Shown: positions 23,996 through 35,510 of the stretch, piece by piece
Position numbering within the stretch: the stretch's first letter is position 1
Layout: each line of letters starts with the position of its first letter
Source of the DNA: Apostichopus japonicus
Taxonomy: Eukaryota; Echinodermata; Holothuroidea; Aspidochirotida; Stichopodidae
Reading direction: 5' to 3'
Assembly (NCBI RefSeq): GCF_037975245.1
Contig: NC_092572.1
Coordinates: forward strand, 8,687,001 to 8,751,000
DNA: 64,000 bases
Translations under genes and position numbers: made by a program
Notes under the pieces: model-generated
Seen by the model: only the letters and a program-made list of their open reading frames with translations
Databases searched by the model: none
What the model was told of the DNA's origin: nothing

Positions 23996-24147
23996 GTTCT
24001 TTCATATCATTCTTCAAAACGCTCGTATTGACAGTATGAACAGTATGAACAGTTCGTAACCGTTACAGAATAGGTACATGACAGTCCTACTGCTCATACT
24101 GTTCATTTTGCCAGTACAAGTGCTTGAAGCATGACATGAAAGAGTAG
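23996..24147. repeat. Foldback element, family F, copy 2
   Basis: Left arm TTCTTTCATATCATTCTTCA and CGTATTGACAGTATGAAC; right arm GTTCATTTTGCCAGTACAAG and TGAAGCATGACATGAAAGAG. The arms are inverted copies of each other, and the internal text (AACAGTTCGTAAC, CAGAATAGGTA) matches copy 1 about 1.9 kb away. GTATGAACA is locally duplicated inside the left arm. Confidence 0.78.
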
Positions 24148-24429
24148 AGTTTCCAACAAAATTGTCTCAAATGACCACCTGTTTGCTTCAAGTTCACTCA
24201 TGTCATAATCTGGGTCAATACCCAACGATCAATATCACGAAAGCGCACTGTAGGAATTGCTTGTAAATGTCATTAGGATACTGAGTAATATATGTTCTTC
24301 TAGCATTTATTTAAAAAATCTATTTTTTTTTCTGGACTCTCCTTTTAATATAATCATTCTCCTACTTATCCTAATATGTAATATGTAATTATAGTGTATC
24401 CTTTGGCAAATTGATCATATTGCGATGTC

Positions 24430-24672
24430 TCACAGCCTCCCTCCTATTTCCATTCCCCCTCCCCATTCCCACTTCCCCTTCCACCTCCCCCCTTCCACCT
24501 CCCCCTTCCCCCTTCCACCTTCCCCTTTCCACCTCCCTTCCACCTTCCACCTCCCCCTTCCACCTTTCCACCTCCCCCTTCCACCTCCCCCTTCCCCCTT
24601 CCACCTCCCCCTTCCACCTCCCCTTCCCCCTTCCACCTCCCCCTTCCCCCTCCCCTCCCTTCCCCTCTCTTT
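24430..24672. repeat. Polypyrimidine tract, CCCCCTTCCACCT-like units
   Basis: About 240 bp in which the plus strand is almost wholly C and T, with repeats of CCCCCTTCCACCTC. It can form triplex DNA on one strand and G-rich structures on the other. Overlapping Pro/Ser and Gly/Arg frames on both strands are composition artefacts. Confidence 0.9.
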
Positions 24673-24860
24673 CTCTTCACTGAAGTGAGCTCGTAAACAC
24701 ATGAACAATGACACCATCATCATCTGCTTTACTAAATGTTATCTTCAGACAAAATATACCAGCGCAAGAAAAAAATTGGATTTTAATACATGCTATATGT
24801 ATAAATATAGGCTATAGTAATATATAGTAACATAGTGATGAAGATAATGAGTTCCCTTAC

Positions 24861-25035
24861 CTCGTAACAGAAAGGCAGCAGAATATGGTGTGAAGATTGC
24901 TGTATAAACCACAAGCAGTAACACGAACCAATCCCAAAGGGCTTTGAATGGCGAATAATGCAAGATAGTAAACCTATGTAGTTTACGAACTCTCAATTTC
25001 TTGTGGTTTATTTCATCGGAGGTGAGTCGAATCAC
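24861..25035 (-). CDS. KCNH (ERG-like): ERG-type K+ channel exon: pre-S1 linker and S1
   Basis: This internal exon of an ether-a-go-go-related voltage-gated potassium channel carries 58 codons plus one base. It starts after the acceptor TATTTTTCAG (minus strand) and ends before the donor GTAAGG. The translation opens [20 protein letters not shown] and continues through [17 protein letters not shown]1 ([11 protein letters not shown]) and [10 protein letters not shown]. The blocks [12 protein letters not shown] and [14 protein letters not shown] are ERG hallmarks (human KCNH2 and fly seizure, from memory) and separate it from the EAG and ELK branches. The exon begins in phase 0 and ends one base into a codon. 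That base (G) joins AC of the next exon to make Asp. In ERG channels this part links the N-terminal region to the voltage sensor in the plasma membrane. Family assignment is near certain; which ERG paralogue it is cannot be told. Confidence 0.95.
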
Positions 25036-25309
25036 CTGAAAAATAGAGAAAAAGATAAAAAATAATGGAGTAAAATGTAAGCAGAAATAGCAAAAAGAAT
25101 GTCTTCCTTACTTCAACTCCCATTTCCTTCACCCCTCGGGGGTCATTATTCAAATGAAATTATACTGTGACAGAAGTGTGCTGAATGGATTTAGTATAGT
25201 TTCATCAAGCGAGTCTTTTAATGTAATGTTATATGTATTGGGATCGGTAAGTGTATCCAATATGGATCAGTAAGTGTAACCAATATGAGGTGTTACAGTC
25301 GGATATACA

Positions 25310-25372
25310 CTTCAGGGGGTGGGTTGGAGTGGGTTGGGGTGGGTGGGTGGGTGGGGTGGGAGGGGGTTGTCA
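25310..25372. repeat. G-rich tract with G-quadruplex potential
   Basis: Repeated GGGTTGG/GGGTGGG words on the plus strand directly right of the S1 exon region. It is non-coding. Confidence 0.75.
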
Positions 25373-26303
25373 GCTGAAAGAGTATTGCAAACTTCCTCGT
25401 GTACAGTACATAAATATATGACATTTTTATTTATGCGGTACAACCAAAACAGTCGAAAAACTCTTCAAAAAGGTTTCAAACGTTGCAAAATACTGCTCCG
25501 TTGTGCACTTAACACCCCACCCCTCTCAGGCATGATTTTTCAAAGTAGAAGGTGAAACCCAATCCCCTGGATGACATAATAATAACAACAGCAGTGTCTT
25601 GATGATTTCGTAACGTTGATTTATGTTGGGTTGTTGACTGTTGACTCCATACTTAATGAGTGGAATAGACGAAACGGCTGGATAACGAGTCAAATACAAA
25701 AACACACAAGTCTGATCGAGCTGCAGGATGGCATGATGAAATAGAAAGAAAAGAAGAAAAGTAGAAAAGCAAATTATTCAGATTGGAAGCATAAGAAACT
25801 ATACAAGTACCACTCAGAGGAAAGGAGAGATGCCGTTAGTGAGGGAGGGGTGAGGGGGTGGGCAGGGAAAGAGAGGGAAGGCTGGCAAAATCACCCTTAA
25901 CCACGTAGGAAAAAGAGTATATAAAACCTTCCCGGTGACTGGGCTTGTCCTCGTAAGTAAAGTTTACTACCTACCGGAGTTTTAGTCACAAGCCCTCTAC
26001 CCACCGGTGTTCCTAAATTATGTTCTCCCCATCCCCGAAGCCTCCTCCAAGTTTATGAATGTCTTTAGCTTATCAAGACCGCCCCGATATATTAGTCTCC
26101 TTCGTTGTTTCCGGAAAAGGAACATCAACAAAAAGTTTCCGTTTATTTTTAAGCTCCTTGTGTTTCCAGCATATACATCAGTTTTTACCTTTAAGCACTG
26201 GTTTATCAAAATAGATTTAGCATTTAGAGTGAAGTTTGGGGAATTCAAAAGCTCATTTTTTGCAAAGACTAAAGCTATTCTTTTACGCAGAGGTTGCACA
26301 GGC

Positions 26304-26400
26304 CCGATTCACATTTGTGCGTGATCGCAGCAGGCGTTATGTTCACGTTTGCGCGTGTTCGATTCACGTTTGTGCGTGATCGAAGCAGGCGTGAAACTCG
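26304..26400. repeat. 56-bp CpG-rich direct duplication
   Basis: CGATTCAC(A/G)TTTGTGCGTGATCG followed by AAGCAGGCGT or CAGCAGGCGT occurs at 26304 and again at 26360. A diverged GTTCACGTTTGCGCGTG lies between. CpG density is unusually high for this window. Confidence 0.75.
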
Positions 26401-26504
26401 AGTATAACATGTTCTAAGTTACCGTATTACGTTACGGTATTATGTACTTGCTATACTTCTATGTATTGAACACTTTTGCAACAGGAAGAGAACATCTGAA
26501 TCTC

Positions 26505-26668
<164 letters not shown>

Positions 26669-26939
26669 ATTATTTAATCTACGTGATAAACCAAATGAAC
26701 CTTAAAGAATGTCTTTATACAACATAATAAGCATGATCTGTTGTATACCCCCTTTACAAAGCAGTTAGTTTCAGTCCAAGTTATATAGCAATATCACTTT
26801 CAACTTTTGAACTAAAATGACATTTGCAACAGCTGAGGTCTATGATTTAAAGTCCTTTCATGGCCTCAAATGATAATGCTTACAAGGTGATACAAATTTC
26901 TCCAGGAATATAGCTACAGAAAAATTACTGGCTCTCATT

Positions 26940-27025
26940 CCCCCTCCCTTTGTTTTTGCCTTGGACTATATAACATAACAAAACAAAAATTCCGCCTAAA
27001 GTCATCCTTTAACGGTTCGCTTCCA
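26940..27025. repeat. Fragment of dispersed repeat R (third copy)
   Basis: CCTTGGACTATATAACATA, then AAAAATTCCGCCTAAAGTCA and TCCTTTAA, parallels TTGGATTATGACACACC, ACTACCGTTTTGCCTAAGA and ACCCTTTAAAG at about 37.01-37.06 kb and CCTGGACTATAACGTATC at about 60.92 kb. Confidence 0.45.
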
Positions 27026-27893
27026 AAAGTTTCATGGCAATCCGTTTTCGACCTAGACCTATATATCTCTTCACGTGAGAAAGCTACATAGTATGGTAGG
27101 TTTTGTTTTGACTAGACAGACGAGCCGTCTGCAAACGATTATTACAATCCGGGATTTTTCAAAACGTGTTTATTAATATATATCGTCTTCATATACCTTG
27201 CGAAATGAGTTTCTGCATGATTACATATAGGCCTGTACCAAGACGGATTTGCATGACACGAGTCATCTGATACTCATGGCCCCTTTAAAAGGTGCGTACC
27301 CGTTAATCAGTTAAAACTGATATGTATTATAATTTCTTAACATGTGTTATATTTACAACCAGTTGCTACTGAGAAGGACTTGCAAACAGAAAATATTAAA
27401 CACACACAAAATCATATGTATAATGATTGACTGGACTAACCAGACTATACTCTAAATGTTTCGCCAATTAGTTACCACATTTTAACAGAAAGTGGATGAC
27501 ACTTTGCTACAAAACGCTAAGTATCTGCAATTTTACACCATCCGTACAAGGTGTACTTACTAGTCAAACATAGGGACAGTTGTTTAGACTCCTAACCAGT
27601 CATTAGTTTTAACTGACAAGTCGTTGAGTAATGAATTCGTCTGTTAGTAATGTTTTTTTCACAGTAGCATCTGCTGACAGGTCTAACATGTGTTACGGTG
27701 TTACTGATACACTTCAGATTATACCGATTAACAGTTGTCTCTTACAGTACAAACTGATCGATCCATGGACATTGAGTGAACGGTATAAAGGTACTGGGCA
27801 CAACAAGTACAAGCAGAATTTCCCCCTCGATCTGATTACAAGTACAAGACAGCATGTAACACTCAACATTCAACGTGACATAAAATATAACAT

Positions 27894-27950
27894 ATACATA
27901 TATATATAACTATAACTATATAACTATAACTATAATTATATAACTATAAC

Positions 27951-27984
<34 letters not shown>

Positions 27985-28076
27985 AATATAACTATATATA
28001 TAACTATATATATATAACTATATATATAAATATATATATAAATATATATAACTATATATATATATATAACTATATA

Positions 28077-28118
<42 letters not shown>
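27894..28118. repeat. TA-rich compound array with AACTATA words
   Basis: TATAACTATAACTATAT repeated irregularly, merging into pure TA to the right. Confidence 0.93.
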
Positions 28119-28119
<1 letters not shown>

Positions 28120-31100
28120 CTTAGTATAGAAATCCACATGTAATTATATTTATAATCATCATGATTTCGTATTCTGAAAATGGCCTTTCTCTTTTTTGAT
28201 ATATTCTAATGTAATATAATGAAAGCTTATCCTTGATTGTAATTTAACATAAAGCCCGTGTGTATGGGCAGACACCCGCTCTCAGCGTGTTGTTCAATTA
28301 ACAGTAATTGCGGGGGTTTACTGCGTACAATAAATGTGTTTATTACACACAATTATGTTCTGGTTCAGGATTTATTTATCACGATGGGACACGTGCAAAT
28401 CATATTTAGCAACAAAAATCGCTAACGAATTAAAGAAAAAATATTTAAGAAAATCTCTGCAGCAGGAAAGATAAATTGATACAGGATTAGTTAACGTGTG
28501 TCGTTGTTTACTTCTTTTGTTCACATACGCGAAAAACATTAAATTGAGTGTAAGTTTACCCACGTAGGTTTAAAAAAAAACGTTTTTTTATATATATAAC
28601 TATTGAGTTATGTTTTATGCTTATTGAAATGCTGTTTCTGGCAAATTATATCCTCGGTGTGATGTAACCGAGCCAAAGTTTACCTGTATTACACATTTGT
28701 TTGTTTTCATAGCTTGCTGCAAAGCAATTGCATGGTTTAATTGGATCGTATATGTTGTTAAGTTAGTAAATGTCTATATTCCTTATTTTTTCAATAATTA
28801 TTACATTCCATTCAAAAAGAATGTCGGATCCAACTTATATTATTATAGATTTCTTCAGAAAGATTTCAGAGCAAGCCTAAGACGATGTACTAAATTAATT
28901 GACATTTGTAAAGATTTCTTTACAGAATCCCTGTTTCAAACCAAGCGAATCTTACATGAACGAAACTGTGAGTCTATTCTGAGATTATTAAATTACCCAA
29001 CGTGCTTAGAATATCCAATATACACAAGCTTACATACGGTGGTGGGTCGTGGGGGGGGGGTCGCGGGGTGCGGGATTCCCACACCTCTAGTGAAATTAAA
29101 AAATCGGTCTCAATTTAATCTATACCAAGTCGGTCTGAAGAATGGAGCCTAATTCAACGTGGTCTTGCACCCATGAGTAATAAAACGAAGATAAAGAATT
29201 AAAAACGAGATAAATTTAAGGTCGCTACGAGAGAACAAGAAATGCCCCCATATTCCAAAGAAAAGCTTCCTTGGACTTTGTCCCCTGTGTCTTAATTTGG
29301 ACTTTAAAAACATTCCAGAGGTATAGAGTTTCTCTCTCTCATATATAGTTTTCTTCTGCGAAAGAACGAGATATATGCATATATGGTACACGACCCCCCT
29401 CCCCCTCACCAACCCCTCCCACCACTTGGGCTCTGAGATACATTACATGGAATAAGAGAGTAAAACCTCTGTGTAAAATGGGGGTATCTCCTCTAAACTT
29501 GCTGCGGTTGTTGCCCCACCCATTATTCTCCCAGTTTAATACAGTTTACAGTTGTAATTAGCTAACAAATATGCAGGGCTTTTATTTTGGTTTACTTTTC
29601 GAAACGTTGCTCGGTCAGTCAATGAAGTCGATGGCAGAAGAGCTCAATGGTCTCGAAATTGGCCTACCCCTCCCCCACCCCTCCCCTCCCCCTTCCCTGC
29701 AAAAAGGATAGAACGTTGAATGTATGCCACTGTCTGTATCCTGGGTCATACAGAATACTTAATGTGTACATCATGCCTGCATCTTATGAATAAAAAAATG
29801 AGTTGTTCGAATTCAGGCTAAGTGTTATCATGAGATATCTGTAACGAGGCGAAAATAAAACGTAATTCGAAACGGACTCTGCAATGAAGAAACAATTTAT
29901 GCCACGCACGCTCCCAATTCTTTGTTTGAAGAGTATATAATACTTGTAATGTGTATACAAGGTCATTGGAATACGAATTAGGCTAACTGACGTTATCATT
30001 TCTATCTTTACAATATTTCTCAGTTATTAGGGCAAATTTGAGGATAATATTGTTTCTTTCCTCAAATATATTTGGAATCATGGTACCTTTCGTTTTCTTT
30101 TTCCTCGCTTTGACAACGAAAAAGAAGCATTAAGAGAAACGGATGCTACGTCATGTGAGGTTAACGTCAGATATAGAAGTACACGTTGGCAACTCGCTGG
30201 TCATTGACAGCAACAAAAATCCCTCGCCTTCAAATATCTTACTATTTGAAAAAGATTAACTTATCCTAGTTAAAGTTAAGAAATATTGATGTGAAATCAA
30301 TTCAGAGCCATCATTATTCAGCAGAAAAAGAAAGAAAGAAGTGAACGGAATATTCCTATACCAGGAAGTTTATATAGCTATTCGCACAACTGGTACACGT
30401 GTTATTGAACTTGCTTTTCTACCTATGATATTACAGATTTAAGCATCATTAACACATGGTACGAACAATTCCCTGACTCAGTGTATATCGATCTGTTGCT
30501 AAATTGACATTGGTGTTTATGGTTGTCGACAGATTAAAACTTCCACAAAGAAAGTGAAAGTTAAGTTTACAAACAAAGGAATCAAATAATTCACCCTTGT
30601 TTTACCTTAAACTATAGTTACATATCTTTTCAATGTATCTCTGCTTACTAGAGCAAAGACTGATGTCTGTGTGCAAAAAGCTGTACATCAGTTTTTACAG
30701 CCACATATACGTCACTTAGTCTGATGATTTTCGATATTATTACCCCAAAAATTGCAAAAGAGAATTTTTTATTATTAAATTGAATCCATATGAATGTATA
30801 TCGGCAACATTAATCGGGTAGCTTTATCTTGCCTTTTTCCATATTTTCAATTCAGTGATAATAACGAACAGCCTAATTGATAATTTCCTGCTGAAATAAA
30901 TTCTAAGTATAGCGTTTTTATACCTGTGGCAATGCATGTGTACATTATTACAATTGGCATTTAGCTGCCAATAGATAAAGTAAGCTTCAGATAATGTTAG
31001 AGTGTGCAGTTTATCTTTCTTTAATATCAATTATGGCTTCCAAGATTGATGTTCATCGTAACAGTGACTATAACTAATGACTTCGTCAGCGAGTCAATTC

Positions 31101-32377
31101 AAATCGAATTAAGTTTCAATGAATTTGGTATCTTCAATATTACTTCACTATAACTATAAAGGATTCGTTGTTCACTTCTTAAACTGCAGGATTCACATCA
31201 TCCTACAAGAAAAGAAACATTTCTTGTCCTTTCTGCCAAACTTCACTGTTAGGTAATTGGTAGATGCATCGCCTCAGCAGTTAATGACATTTTTCCGCCC
31301 AGATACCTTCATTCCAAAAACAGGCTAGGCTAGTGTGTTTCTGCGATGAAAGAGTGGCAGGTCCAATAATACTAAATGTTGAAGTTTTGCAATAAGTTTT
31401 TTACTTTCATTCATGACCCTTAAACTGATGGCAACCTCTTCATGATCCAATCAATGCTGGTTAAAGATAGTTTCTTAATTTAATATCAAATATCATCGGC
31501 AATTCGTTCATTAATCTTGAAATAAGTAGAGATATCTCAATTTCAGATACATTTAATTATCTTGAAAATGACTTTGAGAAAATATATTTAAATGAGTTAG
31601 AGTTGCCTTTAAAATCGAAAGGAGTAATTAAATAAGGATTTTGAATAAATTACAGATAACTTTAAAGACATTATAATAGATATTTGCTGATGCCCCAAAT
31701 TCTAATAAATTAAAATTTGATAGTGGAATTATATAAGACTCGAAAGAATGGAAGAAATAGTCTAAGTCTTTTTGCAGTTGATCTGTTATTGCTTTTTAAT
31801 ATATTTCTTATCCAAGCAAACTGCAGAAGACGAACATTGACATGTCTGAGTTGAAAATAAATTCGAATTCATGGAATATTCTTTTTCGTTATCCTTCAAA
31901 ATAGAAAGTAACCTTTTACAAATTCAAGGATTTCTACAGAAATTAGCTCTTGGGATATTTCAAAAAGATGGTATAATTATCCTAATATCATAATTGCGAA
32001 TTTCTTTGATCTTTTTTTCTTCTTTAAATTATATGTGTTTGCTCCTTTGGGGTTGTAGTCTGCAAAGTATTCACCATCGTCTGATAATGTACTTCCAACT
32101 TTCTATATATCAAGGTCATTTTGTAAGGGCATTAGTGCGAATCAAGCAGCAGCGCATCTCCCTGGTTTGTCTAAAGGGAGAAATAATATCAATTCACTTT
32201 TATTAACAGCGATATTTCGACTTGGACGATATACACGGTTTGAACTTCCCGCAACAGTTCAAACGCTCGGCAAACAATTTTTGACGAGGAGTGAAAACGA
32301 CATCAGACTGCATCATAGATATAATGGAAACGTTAAGGTGGCTTCAAAATGTGAAGATTGTTTTCTGCGACTCAATT
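28119..32377. other. Non-coding interval, nothing recognised
   Basis: This is AT-rich sequence with G and C runs at 29045-29065 and 29395-29425. A 151-codon plus-strand frame (28697-29152) starts in AT-rich sequence and ends in a poly-G-derived Gly/Val segment. It resembles no family I know and is not called a gene. A G/A-poor stretch at 29668-29700 is rich in CCCCTCC. Confidence 0.4.
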
Positions 32378-32580
32378 TGCTGCAATTCATCATCATACTT
32401 CACAAAAAGGTTGAGATGATGACATTCTGATGCGAGGGTAATGAATCACTTTGTTACAAAATGTTGAATTGACGAGATTTTTAGGTGATAAATAGTTTAT
32501 ACTTTTGCTACAGATTGTTGAAATGATGACTCTTTGAGCATAATTCATCATTTTGTTGCAAAATGTTGAATTAGTGAACA
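32378..32580. repeat. Degenerate ~52-bp tandem repeat
   Basis: Units beginning near 32381, 32437, 32489 and 32538 share AAT-CATCA--TTGTTGCAAA and ATGTTGAATTGATGA-like text. There are about four copies with period 49-56 bp. Confidence 0.6.
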
Positions 32581-33734
32581 TGTTGAATCAGATTCAAGCA
32601 ACTTGAACAAGTCATAAACGTTCCAAATATACTAGATTTCAAGAATAAGTCACAAAATAATATCACAATATTAAAGTAAAAAACATATGCCATATGAAAA
32701 CAATTCCTGGAGTATGGAATGGTTTTTATATTAAAAACTGCTAAAATAGATAGTCGGTTAGTTTATCACTTAAAATTGCTACATCTTTTTATTGATGGAA
32801 AAACTGTTGTTTTCTTTACTGCTTGAGAAAAGAGCACACAGATTTGGTTAAGACAGTTTTTTAGGGATACACTCATGAATTTTGTCATACAGCTACAATA
32901 CAACTCAATACATAATGCAACCCACAAGTATAACAAATCTCAACATCAAAGATAGGAAAAACATTGCGAAAAGGAACACGGTGCTTAGATGTAAACCTAT
33001 CCTAACACGCAATCTTATACACTGGATAATATCCTATCCACATAATTTACCATTACACGTATTCGAAGATGATCTCAAATTCCACAAAACATTTACTTTA
33101 TACTGGGCACGTTTAGACAACAGCAACGTTCTGTAGAAAATTGCAGTATCTACTTACGTCAATGGATTTGATTACTGGTAATGACATTTATCACAAAGCT
33201 TTAGTGCAAATACACTAAATTATCGCTAAGGGGCTTGCTTTCTCAGTCCGTATACGAAGCATATATCTATCTACCGAAATGAGATACTATAGCAAACGAT
33301 GTTTACACGAGCCCTAGATATCTTGCTGAATTAGCAATACAAAAAAACTACAAAACAATGATCTACATTTTACGTCTTCTCTTTCTTTTAATGTGTCTTA
33401 ATCATATAAAAATAACAATCAATGGAGTGACCTAATTTTCTAGTTTTCAAATTAATCAGAGATCCTAACTGCTAATAGTTTTTTATGACCCTCATCGTAA
33501 TAGGATTTTAATTCTCATTTAGGTTAATGTATTACAACCGATTGGTACTTCTTAAGTTCATTTCCATTTCAGATAACCCTAAGTAAGGCTTTCTAGCAGT
33601 AAATAAATTGAAATGATTTAATAATATGACCCAAATACGACAGCCAAATTCTAACACAATTAAAATTACAATAAAAAATAGCAGAAAACTAACTGGGAAA
33701 GATAAGATTATGGAAAAGAGCAAAGTAGTTTATG

Positions 33735-33812
33735 GAAAGAACGGGATTCGAACCACTGGCCTCTAGATTAAAAGCCCAGTGCTTTACCAACTCAGCTATA
33801 CAGACTATATGG
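33735..33812 (-). repeat. tRNA-Lys-like relic, minus strand
   Basis: Read on the minus strand it has TAGCTGAGTTGGTAAAGCA (A box/D arm), an anticodon arm CTGGG-CTTTTAA-TCTAG whose loop holds TTT (Lys), and GGTTCGAATCCC (B box). The D and anticodon stems pair, but the two acceptor strands (GTCTGTA and TCTTTCC) do not and the T stem has mismatches. It is therefore a pseudo-tRNA or the head of a tRNA-Lys-derived SINE, not a working tRNA gene. Confidence 0.65.
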
Positions 33813-33872
33813 TTTTTGGCGATTCCAGAGCGTTTGGATGGAAATCCAGAGGTCACTGCTTCAAATCCCGTT
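33813..33872 (+). repeat. tRNA-like relic, plus strand, head-to-head with the first
   Basis: Immediately after the minus-strand relic the plus strand reads GTTTGGATGGAAATCCAGAG (anticodon-arm-like) and GGTCACTGCTTCAAATCCCG (T arm with B box). The A-box half is poorly kept. Together the two relics form a diverged inverted pair. Confidence 0.45.
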
Positions 33873-35211
33873 CAATAACTTTAAATTTATTTTCCCTTTT
33901 CCAGAGTTGGTATTAACTTAAAGTTCGAATCCTGACATTTACGAATATTTTCAATATTTCACCCGTCCTTTCGGACAACTCATTCCAAGAAAAACATTAT
34001 AATTAGTCAATTTCTAAGAACTATAACGTCTCATCTGCCGTTGATTAATGTGTTTCATCTTTTCTTTGGGATGGGGTGGGATGGGGGGATTTGTGAGATA
34101 CTTAAATGCTTGTTATCATATTCGAAGTTTATTTCCTTTTTGTATATATACAAATGCCAATATTCGTCATGATCAGTCTACTGAATATTGGCAACCTCAA
34201 AATGTATTTGACAAATTAATTCCTAACGGTGAATAAAAAATAACTTCTGTTGGTGTGTCCCTCGACTCTCAAAGGTTTTATAATCATACCTTGCGATGGC
34301 ATAGCTTTCTGTTCCTCTATTCACAAACTTTATACATAAAACGATATTGGTCGTTGGCCCATTTATTCTTAGCTACTTCAAAACAGTCTTGGTTCATATT
34401 GTCTGGTTTTAAAATTCCCAGGATACAAGGTTAATAGGCTTCGAGCTTTCACGGATGAGGAAGGATCAAACAAATGCATAAGGTGACGCGAGGAAAATGT
34501 TTACACTTATTTAGCCCCTTTTTCTTTTACCCAACGCGAAAAGTGTGGCTTTGACTGTTCAGGAAACATGGAGGTTTAATGTTCGCGGGAGAAATCGAAG
34601 CGGGACAAAAATGAAACCTACACCATTTCAATGATGTAGATGCGACGTGAGACCTGCAGCCTATTTAAATAATTTCGTTCAAACTAATGTGACAGTATTT
34701 ACTTTTCAGTGCGCATACACTTACATATATATCAAATTATGGGTCGCGCTTCAATTTAATGTGAAAGAGTTAATGAATTGATCTTAAATCCAAGCTATAC
34801 AGATTACAGGTAGAATTCTACCAACCATCTTTATTGATTAATGTGATACGGAAAATATGAATGAACAACTTCATCAAAACAGCTAAGAGGAAATCGTATT
34901 CAATTTTTGAGATATCACTATTTTAATGTTTACTTCACACACAAGTTTGACGACTTGTTCAAGTCTTAGTATGACATCATGGAGCCACACTTGCTGCAAT
35001 TTGGTTCTATTTATTCGGTATCCGTTACAAAGTTTACTTTCTGTTATAGAGATGGATTTTGTTACTGTCGAATCTAAAATATTGAATGATATTTTTACAT
35101 GACCAAATGGTGGCATTTTGTCTTGTGTATCAACACTGGTAACAATCTAAACTTTATAACTTAGAAAATATGAAAAGACAAAAAAATAGAAAGAAAGGTT
35201 TTAGATCCTAG
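33873..35211. other. Non-coding interval, nothing recognised
   Basis: This is AT-rich sequence with one short G run (34072-34088). A 77-codon minus frame at 34883-35116 has no known family resemblance. Confidence 0.35.
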
Positions 35212-35510
35212 TGGTCCTATGACCTAACAGATTTACAAAAATGACATCTCTCGGACACGACTTTAAAGGCATTGAAGTCTCGCCTCAAACCGCGTGCCGC
35301 CTCTGAAAAAAAAGTTAACTTTTCGTTGCTTGCAAGTGAAGTTTTCTTCCTGTTGCTACAAAATGCAGACAGTAATGAAACGTGATACGTGACACTTCTG
35401 TTACACCTCATTCGAAACTAGGTCAGATTACCGGCATCAGACGTTTCTTGGAGCGCGAGTCTTCACACCCTTTAAAACTCAATTAAATATCTCCCAAATG
35501 GAGCAAGAGT
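35212..35510. repeat. Dispersed repeat Q hosting MITE copy 2
   Basis: The flanks of the MITE read AGATCCTAGTGGTCCTATGA...CGGACACGACT on the left and AAATATCTCCCAAATGG on the right. The same text without a MITE occurs at 53936-54012, so these are two copies of an older repeat. Confidence 0.7.
35263..35475. mobile_element. MITE, TTAA-target family, copy 2 (213 bp, internally deleted)
   Basis: TTAA on both sides and the family TIRs (AGGCATTGAAGTCTCG at left; GCGCGAGTCTTCACACCCT at right) define the ends. Internal GTTAACTTTTCGTTGCTTGC and GGTCAGATTACCGGCATCAG match copies 1 and 3. The roughly 150-bp middle section present in the other two (from CCTTGTTATC to TCTAACACTTC) is missing between GTGATAC and GTGACACTTCTG. 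Confidence 0.85.

Larger units (their letters stand above)
18884..24860 (-). other. ERG intron between the S1 and S2-S3 exons
   Basis: This interval of about 6 kb joins the two exons in phase 1 (G|AC, Asp). It is an extra intron compared with the human gene, where S1 to S3 share one exon as I recall. The contents are non-coding: poly-C/poly-G runs near 19.0 and 19.44 kb, a CCCCT array (19.76-19.80 kb), a CpG-dense patch (19.31-19.38 kb), TA arrays (21.86 and 22.3-22.5 kb), two related foldback elements (22.08 and 24.00 kb) and a polypyrimidine tract (24.43-24.67 kb). Confidence 0.85.

Noticed and set aside
24389-24723. Gly/Arg/Glu- and Pro/Ser-rich frames on both strands
   Set aside because: They are artefacts of the polypyrimidine/polypurine tract.
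28697-29152. 151-codon plus-strand frame
   Set aside because: No recognisable family. It ends in a Gly/Val stretch derived from a poly-G run, with codon use typical of AT-rich background.
33735-33812. Functional tRNA-Lys(TTT) gene
   Set aside because: The acceptor strands do not pair and the T stem is mismatched; only the promoter boxes and anticodon arm survive.
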